Shown one piece after another: positions 6,568 to 13,225 of a stretch of DNA of 13,225 bases. Positions within the stretch are counted from its first letter, which is position 1; every line of letters starts with the position of its first letter. Both the position numbers and the translations under genes were made by a program. Under the pieces are notes generated by a model. That model was not told the origin of the DNA, made no database searches, and worked only from the letters and a program-made list of their open reading frames with translations. The stretch comes from Bathymodiolus brooksi thiotrophic gill symbiont. GTDB lineage: Bacteria; Pseudomonadota; Gammaproteobacteria; PS1; Pseudothioglobaceae. The DNA is taken from the NCBI RefSeq assembly GCF_903642095.1, contig NZ_CAHJWD020000267.1:1-13225 (forward strand). Direction: 5' to 3'.

Positions 6568-6945
6568 TTACTTTATAAAATATTTTGTCAATAAAAGTGA
6601 TGCAAAAAATCCTATAAAAGCCAATAAAATTTGCATCCCCTCTGATGCAGGATATACTATATTGCCTAGCATTCCACCTGCAAATAAGGCAAAAAGTGGT
6701 AGCATATAAAGTTGAAAAGCCCGATAAAACAATTCATTTGATGAAATTTCCAAAGTAATAAAATCACCAATTTTTACCCCATTTTGCAAAGGTTTGTTAA
6801 ATACCGTATATTGTTCGAAATAATTAGCCAATATCCCCGTGCCACAGCCACTGCGTGCCTCACAACTGTGGCAACCTGATGAACGATTAACCTTGAGTTT
6901 CATCGTTTGATTTTCAATCTCAATCACTTTAAACTGTTCTTTCAT
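6568..6945 (-). CDS. rseC: SoxR-reducing system / MucC-like protein RseC
   Basis: The 125-residue protein has the RseC layout: a short cytoplasmic N-terminal domain with a cysteine cluster (GCHSCEARSGCG; C25, C28, C34), then IGDFITLEI, then two membrane helices (about YMLPLFALFAGGMLGNIVY and ILLAFIGFFASLLLTKY) and a basic tail. E. coli RseC is an inner-membrane protein linked to the reducing system of SoxR and to the sigma-E locus; in many gammaproteobacteria it follows rpoE-rseA-rseB. Here those partners are absent: the neighbours are divergent algC and downstream co-directional aceE. An AAGG ribosome site lies about 9 nt upstream of the ATG. The cysteines may hold an iron-sulfur cluster, by family analogy. 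Confidence 0.85.
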   Translation of the reverse strand: MKEQFKVIEIENQTMKLKVNRSSGCHSCEARSGCGTGILANYFEQYTVFNKPLQNGVKIGDFITLEISSNELFYRAFQLYMLPLFALFAGGMLGNIVYPASEGMQILLAFIGFFASLLLTKYFIK

Positions 6946-6982
6946 TAAAATAAGCCTTGTTTTTTTTTAATATTTTATCAGT

Positions 6983-8353
6983 ATGTCCATTTCAAAATCA
7001 ATCTTTCAAGCTTACGACATTCGTGGCATTGTTGAGCAAGAATTAACCCCCGAAGCCGTTAAACTCATCGGTCTGGCTATCGGTAGCGAATCCATTGCCA
7101 AAGGTGAACGAGGTATCGTAGTCGGTCGTGACGGTCGCCTCAGTGGCGTTGAATTAATGAACGCCCTAAAATCAGGTCTCAAGAAAAGTGGCTGTCATGT
7201 GGTTGACATCGGTATGGTGCCTACGCCATTAGTCTATTATGCCGCTCACACAAAGGCAGCCACTTCTGGGGTTATGATTACTGGATCGCACAATCCACCT
7301 CAATACAACGGCTTCAAGATTATGATTGCAGGTGAAACACTCTCAGGCGAACGCATTCAGGCACTTTACCAACGCATTCAAGCCAACGATTTTTCCACGG
7401 GTCATGGCACTTCGACTAAGGTGGATATTGAACAAGACTATATCGAACGCATCACTCGTAACATCACTTTAGACAAACCCCTTCACATTGTTGTCGATGC
7501 AGGCAACGGTATTGCAGGCAATATCGCCCCAAAACTGTATGAACAACTGGGGGTAAAAGTAACAAAATTGTTTTGCCTAGTTGATGGTAATTTCCCCAAT
7601 CACCATCCCGACCCTGCCAAACTTGACAACCTAAAGGATCTTATAAAAGAAGTTAAAAATACCAATGCAGATATGGGTTTTGCCTTTGACGGTGATGGTG
7701 ATAGACTGGGTTTAATTGACAACAAAGGCACCGTCATTTGGGCAGATAGACAAATGATTTTATACGCAAGAGACATTCTCAACCGCAACCAAGGTGCTAA
7801 AATCGTCTTTGATGTCAAATGCTCATCACACCTCCCCAAAGACATTACTAAACACGGTGGCAAAGCCATTATGTCACGCACAGGACACAGTTTCATTAAG
7901 GCTAAATTAAAAGCAACAGGTGCAGCACTCGGTGGCGAAATGAGTGGACACATCTTCTTCAAAGAACGCTGGTATGGCTTTGATGATGCCCTCTACACAG
8001 GTGCAAGATTACTGGAAATTCTATCAAAAACTAACAAAACTTGTGCACAAATCTTCGCTGACCTGCCCGACAGTTTCAACACCCCAGAAATTAATATCCA
8101 CTTTGACCAACAAGGGCAACAATTTGATGCCATGGATAGATTGGCTAAAAATATTCACTTCCCCAACGCTAATATCACTACCATTGACGGCGTTCGTGTA
8201 GATTACGACAACGGCTGGGGGTTAGTTCGCCCTTCCAATACAACCCCCTGCCTTGTATTGCGTTTTGAAGCGGATGACGAAAAAACCCTAGGCAATATTC
8301 AGGAAAAATTCAAAGTTTGGCTAGCCGACAACGATATTACAGCCGACTTTTAA
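6983..8353 (+). CDS. algC: Phosphomannomutase/phosphoglucomutase (AlgC type)
   Basis: This cytoplasmic alpha-D-phosphohexomutase interconverts hexose 6- and 1-phosphates for LPS, exopolysaccharide or nucleotide-sugar synthesis. The 456 residues show all four family domains in order: the N-terminal FQAYDIRGIV, the phosphoserine loop TGSHNPP (catalytic S102), the metal loop DGDGDR (236-241), the sugar-binding loop GGEMSGH (317-323) and the phosphate-binding RPSNTTP (416-422). This combination matches bifunctional PMM/PGM rather than glucosamine mutase GlmM. The start agrees with the family N-terminus, but no Shine-Dalgarno is visible in the 37 bp between this ATG and the divergent rseC start, so the two promoters must overlap. 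The downstream neighbour mgtE is convergent, with 75 bp between stops and no strong terminator. Confidence 0.93.
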   Translation: MSISKSIFQAYDIRGIVEQELTPEAVKLIGLAIGSESIAKGERGIVVGRDGRLSGVELMNALKSGLKKSGCHVVDIGMVPTPLVYYAAHTKAATSGVMITGSHNPPQYNGFKIMIAGETLSGERIQALYQRIQANDFSTGHGTSTKVDIEQDYIERITRNITLDKPLHIVVDAGNGIAGNIAPKLYEQLGVKVTKLFCLVDGNFPNHHPDPAKLDNLKDLIKEVKNTNADMGFAFDGDGDRLGLIDNKGTVIWADRQMILYARDILNRNQGAKIVFDVKCSSHLPKDITKHGGKAIMSRTGHSFIKAKLKATGAALGGEMSGHIFFKERWYGFDDALYTGARLLEILSKTNKTCAQIFADLPDSFNTPEINIHFDQQGQQFDAMDRLAKNIHFPNANITTIDGVRVDYDNGWGLVRPSNTTPCLVLRFEADDEKTLGNIQEKFKVWLADNDITADF

Positions 8354-8428
8354 AAAACATTTGTAAAAGAAGGTTGACATAGGGCCTTTGCATAAATATC
8401 AACAGTTGGTAAAAAATTTATTGAAATT

Positions 8429-9781
8429 TCAAAGAACCAGTGTCGCCAACCCTAAAAAGGCAACAAAGCCAATGACATCAGTGATAGTGGTAAGGATAAC
8501 ACCACCAGCAAGTGCGGGGTCTATTTTAAATTTAATAAGTAATAGGGGTAAAAATGCACCTGAAAAAGCGGCAACGATTAAATTAACAATAATAGCAAGT
8601 GCAATAACCAGACTGAGCATCAAATCTGCAAACCAAATATAAGTTGCCGCACTAATGACTAGAGACCAGACAACACCGTTAAGGAGGCCGATAGCGACCT
8701 CTTTATTCATCAAGACTTTGAGATTGGAGGTTGTAATTTTACCAGTAGCAATACCACGGGTAACGAGAATAAGCGTTTGAGTGCCAGCAATACCACCCAT
8801 AGAGGCAACCACTGGCATAAGAATAGCAAGGGCGATTTTTTCCTGTAGAGTAGCCTCAAAAAGACTGATAAAAAATACCGCAACAAAGACAGTAACCAGA
8901 TTCACACCTAGCCAAATGCTGCGGCGTTTGGAACTTTGCATAACAGGGGCAAAAACATCTTCCTCCTCACTAAGACCTGCCATGGACATTACCGAATGTT
9001 CAGCATGGTCACGAATAACATCCACCACATCATCAATGGTAATGCGTCCAATCAGTTGATTATTTTTATCAACCACAGGGGCAGAAATCAAATCACGCCG
9101 TTCAAACAAATTCGCTACTTCGTGTTCAGGCATATCGGCGACAATCGGGTGAAAGTTTTTATTAATCAAAGGGGCAATATTTTGTTCTGCTTCGTTAGTT
9201 AATAGCGTAGAAATATGGATTGACCCTAAATATTTATAAGCACGGTCAACAACAAATATTTGGTCGGTGTCAATCGGCATTTCTTTTAGTAAGCGTAAAT
9301 AACGAATCACTGTGCGCACATTAACATCATCACGAACGGTAATAATATCAATATTCATTAAACCGCCAGCAGAATCCTCAGGATAAGACAGCACACGCTT
9401 TAAATGGTCTCGATGCTTGTGATCTAAAGTGAGCAATAAATTGTGTAGTGCTGACTCGGGTAAATTAGGCACAATGTCTGCCAAATCATCCATATCTAAA
9501 CTTTCGGTGGCTTCAACAATAGAATCAACTTTCATTTTACTGAGCAGTTGTGTGCGTACTTCTTCGCTTAAATCTTTAAGAATATCACCTTGTGTGCCAG
9601 TGTCAATATTGAGCCAAAGTTGCGTCCTGTCTCTAGGTGGAATGGCTTCCAATAAGCGGGCGATTTCAGCCGAATGTAAGTTGGCAAGTTGCGTAGTGGC
9701 TTCTTCATACAAAGATGCCTCCAAAGACACTATAAGTTTCTGCAGGCATTCTTCGAAAGAAGTGTTTTTAACTTCTGACAT
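8429..9781 (-). CDS. mgtE: Magnesium transporter MgtE
   Basis: MgtE is a homodimeric inner-membrane Mg2+ channel gated by cytosolic Mg2+. The 450 residues show the full domain order: an N-terminal alpha-solenoid domain (about 20-130, with LHSAEIARLLEAIPPRDR), a pair of CBS domains (about 135-260, with PEDSAGGLMN at 134-143 and IGRITIDDVVDVI), a linker helix, and five membrane helices (about 288-450). Conserved pore-region blocks are present: GGIAGTQTLILVTRGIATG (329-347) and the last-helix region DPALAGG (421-427) with TTITDVIGF (431-439). The aspartates at 421 and 435 correspond to positions important for ion binding in the family. It follows hpf by 33 bp, probably in the same transcript; its own ribosome site is weak. 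Confidence 0.95.
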   Translation of the reverse strand: MSEVKNTSFEECLQKLIVSLEASLYEEATTQLANLHSAEIARLLEAIPPRDRTQLWLNIDTGTQGDILKDLSEEVRTQLLSKMKVDSIVEATESLDMDDLADIVPNLPESALHNLLLTLDHKHRDHLKRVLSYPEDSAGGLMNIDIITVRDDVNVRTVIRYLRLLKEMPIDTDQIFVVDRAYKYLGSIHISTLLTNEAEQNIAPLINKNFHPIVADMPEHEVANLFERRDLISAPVVDKNNQLIGRITIDDVVDVIRDHAEHSVMSMAGLSEEEDVFAPVMQSSKRRSIWLGVNLVTVFVAVFFISLFEATLQEKIALAILMPVVASMGGIAGTQTLILVTRGIATGKITTSNLKVLMNKEVAIGLLNGVVWSLVISAATYIWFADLMLSLVIALAIIVNLIVAAFSGAFLPLLLIKFKIDPALAGGVILTTITDVIGFVAFLGLATLVL

Positions 9782-9814
9782 TTGTTATATTTTTAGGGCA
9801 TTACCCCATTAACC

Positions 9815-10108
9815 TTATTTTCGATGATTGTTAAGTTTATCTTTGTGTTTCCTTACTTGTGCATCCAGTTTGTTAACCATTTTATCAATTGAAACATACA
9901 TATCATCACTTTCGGCTTTTGCGAATAAATCTGCACCACTAATATGAATAGTTGCTTCGGCTTTTTGCACGCCCTTTGCAACTTCTAAAATCATATTAAT
10001 GTTAATTAAATGATCAAAATGATTTTTAATTTTCGCCAGCTTTTCTTCCGAATGCTGTTTGATTGCATCGGTAATGTCAAGATGATGACCTGAAATACTT
10101 AATTGCAT
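9815..10108 (-). CDS. hpf: Ribosome hibernation promoting factor, short form
   Basis: The 97-residue protein has the short HPF/YfiA fold: MQLSISGHHLDITDAIKQHSEEKL, a helix with KIKNHFDHLININMILE, strands with AEATIHISGADLFAKAES, then the C-terminal helix DMYVSIDKMVNKLDAQVRKHKDKL. It binds the 30S decoding region in slow growth and promotes inactive ribosome dimers. Lacking the long C-terminal domain, it is the gammaproteobacterial short type. A strong AGGAG precedes the ATG. HPF often sits next to rpoN in proteobacteria; here its downstream neighbour is mgtE, and its upstream neighbour is a divergent small gene across 163 bp. Confidence 0.95.
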   Translation of the reverse strand: MQLSISGHHLDITDAIKQHSEEKLAKIKNHFDHLININMILEVAKGVQKAEATIHISGADLFAKAESDDMYVSIDKMVNKLDAQVRKHKDKLNNHRK

Positions 10109-10130
10109 AAACGCTCCTTGTGTGAGTTAA

Positions 10131-10160
10131 ATAATAGATTTAATTGTGCCATAAAATCAA
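10131..10160 (-). promoter_or_regulatory. Probable sigma70 promoter for hpf-mgtE
   Basis: Reading leftward, TTGATT (complement 10155-10160) and TATTAT (complement 10131-10136; 5 of 6 matches to -10) are spaced by 18 nt. Transcription would start about 15 nt upstream of the AGGAG of hpf, giving a short, sensible leader. Confidence 0.45.
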
Positions 10161-10201
10161 GTAAATAATGAAGTATTTATTGCATTTTTAATAAATAAAA
10201 A

Positions 10202-10231
10202 TTTCCACAAAGATTAATTTTAGATTATAAT
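10202..10231 (+). promoter_or_regulatory. Probable sigma70 promoter for the 67-residue gene
   Basis: A perfect TATAAT at 10226-10231 is preceded, 18 nt upstream, by a weak -35 (TTTCCA, 10202-10207; 4 of 6 matches). The leader to the ATG at 10272 would be about 34 nt and includes the strong AGGAG. The region is very AT-rich, so the -35 assignment is uncertain. Confidence 0.45.
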
Positions 10232-10271
10232 AACTTTTTTAACATATTTTACTATTACTTAGGAGATTGAT

Positions 10272-10475
10272 ATGAACGCTGTAAGCAAAGAAAGTAATGA
10301 ATTAAGTGCAAAAAGAATTGCATTGCAAAACACTTTTAAAAAATTTAACGAAACCAATGGTTTTTCTTATGAAGAATGGGTTAATCCACCAGTAGGTCAT
10401 TTTTACGAAGGTTATAAACAAGAGTTAGAAGAAATCAATAACCAAATGGCACCACCTTTACAATACCAATCATAA
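10272..10475 (+). CDS. Small conserved-looking hypothetical protein, 67 residues
   Basis: I do not recognise this family. The gene is convincing on signals: TTAGGAGATTGAT places a strong AGGAG 7 nt before the ATG, a TATAAT lies upstream, and a clear intrinsic terminator follows. The product is soluble, with no signal peptide or membrane helix. Residues 1-32 are charged and helical (ELSAKRIALQNTFKKFNET), the middle is aromatic and Pro/Gly-containing (GFSYEEWVNPPVGHFYEGY), then a helix (KQELEEINNQM) and the Pro-rich end APPLQYQS. It is a monocistronic unit between divergent hpf and co-directional argD. The strong signals suggest an abundant small protein; the neighbouring hibernation factor hints at stationary-phase or stress expression, which is only a guess. 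Confidence 0.8.
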   Translation: MNAVSKESNELSAKRIALQNTFKKFNETNGFSYEEWVNPPVGHFYEGYKQELEEINNQMAPPLQYQS

Positions 10476-10493
10476 ATGACTGTCTGATTGGTA
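10464..10493 (+). other. Hairpin overlapping the stop codon of the 67-residue gene
   Basis: TACCAATCA (10464-10472) and TGATTGGTA (10485-10493) are perfect 9-bp inverted repeats with a 12-nt loop that begins inside the stop codon TAA. The stem lies directly before the intrinsic terminator, so the transcript would end in two consecutive hairpins. Confidence 0.6.
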
Positions 10494-10495
10494 AT

Positions 10496-10520
10496 AAAAA
10501 GCCCCATTTTGGGGCTTTTT
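10496..10520 (+). terminator. Strong Rho-independent terminator
   Basis: AAAAAGCCCC (10496-10505) pairs with GGGGCTTTTT (10511-10520) around a 5-nt loop, giving a five-pair GC core flanked by A and T runs. The plus-strand T-run follows the stem, which fits termination of the 67-residue gene. The A-run on the other side would also allow some leftward termination. It insulates argD from upstream transcription. Confidence 0.93.
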
Positions 10521-10541
10521 ACTTTTCTAAAGTAAATTATA

Positions 10542-11693
10542 ATGTCTTATTTAATGTCAAATTACGCACCGCTTGAAGTTACCTTTGTTAAAGGTAGGGG
10601 TTGCTACTTAACAGACACACAAGGGGAAAAATACTTAGATGCACTCTCAGGTGTTGGCGTAGTAGGTTTAGGTCATTGCCATGCCAATATTACCGCTGCT
10701 ATACAAACGCAAGCAGCAGAATTGTTGCACACAAGTAATTGGTATCACATTGCCCATCAGGAGACGCTCGCTGAGAGGCTCTGTAAATTATCCAATATGG
10801 ATAATGCATTTTTTGCTAACTCAGGTGCTGAAGCGAATGAAGCGGCAATTAAAATTGCCCGCCTCCATGGGCGTGCCAATCAGATTACCAATCCAGTCAT
10901 TTTAACCGCCAATCAAGGATTCCATGGACGCACCATGGCAACACTTTCTGCCACAGGTAATGCCAAAGTACAAGCGGGTTTTTCACCTTTAGTTAGTGAA
11001 TTTATTCACATTGACTTTAACGATGTAAATGCCATTCAAGCACACACTGATAATAAAAACATTGTGGCTGTGATGCTTGAACCTATCCAGGGCGAAAGTG
11101 GTGTGTATGTGCCGAAAGATGACTATTTAAATCAAGTGCAATCCATTTGTCAAGCCAATAACTGGTTACTTATTTTAGATGAGGTGCAAACAGGTATTGG
11201 TCGCACGGGGAAATTATTTGCCCATCAGTATAACAACCTTACTCCTGATGTGCTTACCTTGGCAAAAGGTTTAGGCAACGGCGTGCCAATCGGTGTATGT
11301 TTAGCCAAAGGCAAAGCGGCAACTTTATTTACACCGGGGACACATGGCTCTACTTTTGGCGGTAACCCACTGGTTTGCAAAACCGCACTCAGTGTGCTTG
11401 ACACGATTGAACAGGACAATATTCTTGACAATGTCATACAAATGAACAAATACTTGGTTTCTGGTTTGCAATCAATAACAACCGACAAAGTTATTGAGAT
11501 CCGCTCAAAAGGCCTAATGATTGCCATTCAACTGAATCAAGATTGCACCGAATTATTAAACGCTGCATTACAAAAAAAACTGCTAATTAACATTACTGGA
11601 CGCTCCATCCGCCTACTGCCACCACTGATCATTAATCAAACTGAAGCGAATATTATTATCAATACTATTAACGAATTACTAAGCGCTCTGTAG
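10542..11693 (+). CDS. argD: Acetylornithine aminotransferase
   Basis: ArgD is a PLP-dependent class III aminotransferase converting N-acetylglutamate semialdehyde to N-acetylornithine in arginine synthesis; many bacterial ArgD proteins also serve in lysine synthesis as the succinyl-DAP aminotransferase. The 383 residues are family length. Visible motifs are SGAEANE (94-100, phosphate cup), LDEVQTGIGRTG (212-223; D213 contacts the pyridine nitrogen), LAKGLGNGVPIG (240-251; Schiff-base K242) and HGSTFGGNPL (268-277). The N-terminus MSYLMSNYAPLEVTFVKG resembles known ArgD starts, favouring ATG 10542 over the second ATG at 10554, although the ribosome site is weak and TATAAT (10538-10543) overlaps the first ATG. 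argF follows after 15 bp, forming an operon. Confidence 0.95.
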   Translation: MSYLMSNYAPLEVTFVKGRGCYLTDTQGEKYLDALSGVGVVGLGHCHANITAAIQTQAAELLHTSNWYHIAHQETLAERLCKLSNMDNAFFANSGAEANEAAIKIARLHGRANQITNPVILTANQGFHGRTMATLSATGNAKVQAGFSPLVSEFIHIDFNDVNAIQAHTDNKNIVAVMLEPIQGESGVYVPKDDYLNQVQSICQANNWLLILDEVQTGIGRTGKLFAHQYNNLTPDVLTLAKGLGNGVPIGVCLAKGKAATLFTPGTHGSTFGGNPLVCKTALSVLDTIEQDNILDNVIQMNKYLVSGLQSITTDKVIEIRSKGLMIAIQLNQDCTELLNAALQKKLLINITGRSIRLLPPLIINQTEANIIINTINELLSAL

Positions 11694-11708
11694 GCGTAGG
11701 AGAGTTGA

Positions 11709-12608
11709 ATGAAACACTTTATCAATCTGGATGACTTACCAAGCAATGATTTAACTCAAATTATTGATCAAGCGATTGCCTTAAAAAAACAACATAAGTC
11801 AGGGGAAATCAACAACACACTAGAGAATAAAACGCTAGCAATGATTTTTGACAAATCGTCCACCCGCACCCGAGTTTCTTTTGAAGCAGGTATGGCGCAA
11901 CTGGGCGGGCATGCATTGTTTTTATCAGATAGAGATATTCAACTTGGGCGAGGAGAGTCAATCGTTGACAGTGCCATTGTTATTGGCTCAATGGTTGACG
12001 GCATTGTGATGCGTGTATCTTCACACGAAAGCATTAACACTTTTTCACAAAACGCCAATGTGCCAATTATCAACGCCCTATCCGATGAATCTCATCCTTG
12101 TCAGTTATTGGCAGATATGATGACCTACAAAGAGCATAAAGGCAGTATTCAAGGTAAAACTGTAGCGTGGATTGGTGATGGTAACAATATGTGCCACACT
12201 TATATGCAAGCAGCCAAAGCATTTGGCTTTACACTTAACATTGCCACACCTAACAACTACCAGCCAGACCCAATTTTTGTTAAAAAATATGCCCCTCATA
12301 TTCATTTATTTACCAATGCACAAGATGCTTGCCAAGCAGTCGATCTGGTGGTAACCGATGTATGGGCAAGCATGGGACAAGAAGCCGAACAAGATATGCG
12401 TGAAGTTGCCTTTAAAGATTTCCAAGTAAATGACAAACTCCTCTCAAATGCAAAACCTGATGTTGTTTTTATGCACTGTCTACCTGCTCATCGTGGAGAA
12501 GAAGTATCTGCCAGCGTCATCGATGGTAGCCAAAGTTTGGTATGGAATGAGGCTGAAAATCGTTTACACGCACAAAAGGCATTATTACTTTACCTAATCA
12601 ACCCTTAA
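11709..12608 (+). CDS. argF: Ornithine carbamoyltransferase, anabolic
   Basis: The enzyme makes citrulline from ornithine and carbamoyl phosphate. The 299 residues carry the standard signatures: the carbamoyl-phosphate loop STRTR (51-55), HPCQ (129-132), the ornithine-binding SMG loop in DVWASMGQE (217-225) and the catalytic-cysteine loop HCLPAHRGEE (256-265). The ornithine-type SMG and HCLP motifs rule out aspartate carbamoyltransferase. A good ribosome site (AGGAGAG, 11698-11704) precedes the ATG, 15 bp after argD. The pair supplies two arginine-pathway steps; other arg genes are not in the window. No ArgR box was evident in the short region before argD. Confidence 0.97.
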   Translation: MKHFINLDDLPSNDLTQIIDQAIALKKQHKSGEINNTLENKTLAMIFDKSSTRTRVSFEAGMAQLGGHALFLSDRDIQLGRGESIVDSAIVIGSMVDGIVMRVSSHESINTFSQNANVPIINALSDESHPCQLLADMMTYKEHKGSIQGKTVAWIGDGNNMCHTYMQAAKAFGFTLNIATPNNYQPDPIFVKKYAPHIHLFTNAQDACQAVDLVVTDVWASMGQEAEQDMREVAFKDFQVNDKLLSNAKPDVVFMHCLPAHRGEEVSASVIDGSQSLVWNEAENRLHAQKALLLYLINP

Positions 12609-12623
12609 ATCTACCTAATTACT

Positions 12624-12645
12624 ATGTTATAACCCAGCATAACAT
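12624..12645. terminator. Weak hairpin between convergent argF and the DUF1566 gene
   Basis: ATGTTAT (12624-12630) and ATAACAT (12639-12645) are 7-bp inverted repeats with an 8-nt loop, in the 90 bp between the two convergent stops. The stem has few GC pairs and no long T-run follows, so termination would be weak; it could serve both directions. Confidence 0.3.
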
Positions 12646-12698
12646 TACTTTATACTTAAACCAACATCAGATTACGCCCTTTGACAAGAGTAAAAAAA

Positions 12699-13225
12699 TT
12701 ACTGTCCAGAACGCACCAAACGAACATATTGGCCTTTGTCTCGACTTATGCGATTCTCAATACTATGACTGAAATTCACCGTCAACGCAGCCTTAAGCTC
12801 TTTTTCAATGTTATCAGGCGAGGATGACCAAAAGTGGCTGTCGGCAACAGTAGCAGGTGTATTTGGGAAGACACTCTCATTAATGCTAGGTTCCCGACAG
12901 CGACGTGCAAGTAAAGATTTTAGTTCTTTTTTATTTGGTAAACGCCAATCATTATAAGACGAAAAACTGGAACCGCCTAGTTGCAATGCCTGTGCCCAAT
13001 TATACTTACTGCTTGTTCCTGTGCTACAATCATTACCACTTAATCCTTGAATACATTTTTTCCACATCAAAGTAGTTTGCTTGTCAGTAACCGTACCATC
13101 ACCATGATCGGTGTATCTGCTATTTTCCCACTTATCAGGAATGTCGTTTTGGCAGGTTTGAGCCAATAAGTAGTTAGTGGCTAAAAATATAATGTTAATT
13201 GTTAAAAATAAAATTGTCTTTTTCA
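12699..13225 (-). CDS. Secreted DUF1566 (Lcl C-terminal-like) domain protein, start cut by one base
   Basis: The leftward frame is open to the window edge, which ends with TG AAA AAG; the missing A of an ATG would be base 13226. Read from there, the protein begins (M)KKTILFLTINIIFLATNY and LLA before QTCQ, a textbook signal peptide with cleavage after LLA. A TTG at 13164-13166 is an inferior start, because it would remove the signal. The mature part is one DUF1566 domain: YTDHGDGTVTDKQTTLMWKK, then W-AQAL, NDWRLPNKKELKSLL, INESVFPNTP, HFWSSSPDN and the ending GQYVRLVRSGQ. Several cysteines suggest disulfides in the periplasm or outside. The family is common in surface or secreted proteins of marine bacteria; its biochemical role is not established. 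Total length is 176 residues if the start is as proposed. Confidence 0.85.
   Translation of the reverse strand, partial: KKTILFLTINIIFLATNYLLAQTCQNDIPDKWENSRYTDHGDGTVTDKQTTLMWKKCIQGLSGNDCSTGTSSKYNWAQALQLGGSSFSSYNDWRLPNKKELKSLLARRCREPSINESVFPNTPATVADSHFWSSSPDNIEKELKAALTVNFSHSIENRISRDKGQYVRLVRSGQ

Noticed and set aside
8368..8428. Insertion-sequence end between algC and mgtE (GGGCCTTTGCATAAATA)
   Set aside because: It resembles IS5-type terminal repeats in flavour, but no inverted partner, target duplication or transposase remnant is visible. The AAATTT/AAATTT hairpin beside it has no GC core and is too weak to call a terminator.

Overview
The window reads as chromosomal DNA of an AT-rich gammaproteobacterium. 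The homodimeric type of pyruvate dehydrogenase E1 (AceE), a RoxA-type ribosomal oxygenase, an RseC/MucC protein, a short-form ribosome hibernation factor and a HopJ-family protein together point to Gammaproteobacteria. The low GC, compact spacing and gene set would fit a marine sulfur-oxidiser-like lineage (SUP05/Thioglobus or a related symbiont), but that placement is inference from general character and no marker gene here proves it.

Left part (1-1500), accessory-looking: a leftward gene for a secreted protein runs off the left edge (1-198). A roughly 900-base stretch without a secure gene follows. It holds 16 perfect copies of the pentanucleotide GCGGT (645-724) inside a leftward open frame of 157 codons, and a 99-bp nested palindromic repeat (905-1003). 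After a G/T-rich spacer comes a small coiled-coil, membrane-anchored protein with three 11-residue repeats (1103-1495).

Central part (1537-9781), housekeeping: rightward roxA and an EamA/DMT transporter, spaced 2 bp apart, converge on a leftward group rseC-aceE-hopJ. Divergent from rseC, with only 37 bp between the starts, is a phosphomannomutase/phosphoglucomutase (algC type), which converges on a leftward hpf-mgtE pair. The themes are ribosome modification and hibernation (RoxA, HPF), pyruvate entry into the TCA cycle (AceE), sugar-phosphate interconversion (AlgC) and Mg2+ uptake (MgtE). aceF and lpd are not next to aceE, so E2 and E3 must be encoded elsewhere.

Right part (9782-13225): hpf is divergent from an unrecognised 67-residue gene with a strong ribosome binding site, a plausible promoter and a strong intrinsic terminator. 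Then comes the arginine pair argD-argF (acetylornithine aminotransferase and ornithine carbamoyltransferase), and finally a leftward DUF1566-type secreted protein whose start codon is cut by the right window edge by one base.

The most unusual items are the GCGGT array, which behaves on paper like a phase-variation switch, the nested palindromic repeat, the coiled-coil repeat protein, the small self-contained gene at 10272, and a change in GC skew across the window. No CRISPR array, tRNA, rRNA, complete insertion sequence or recognisable new multi-gene defence system was found.
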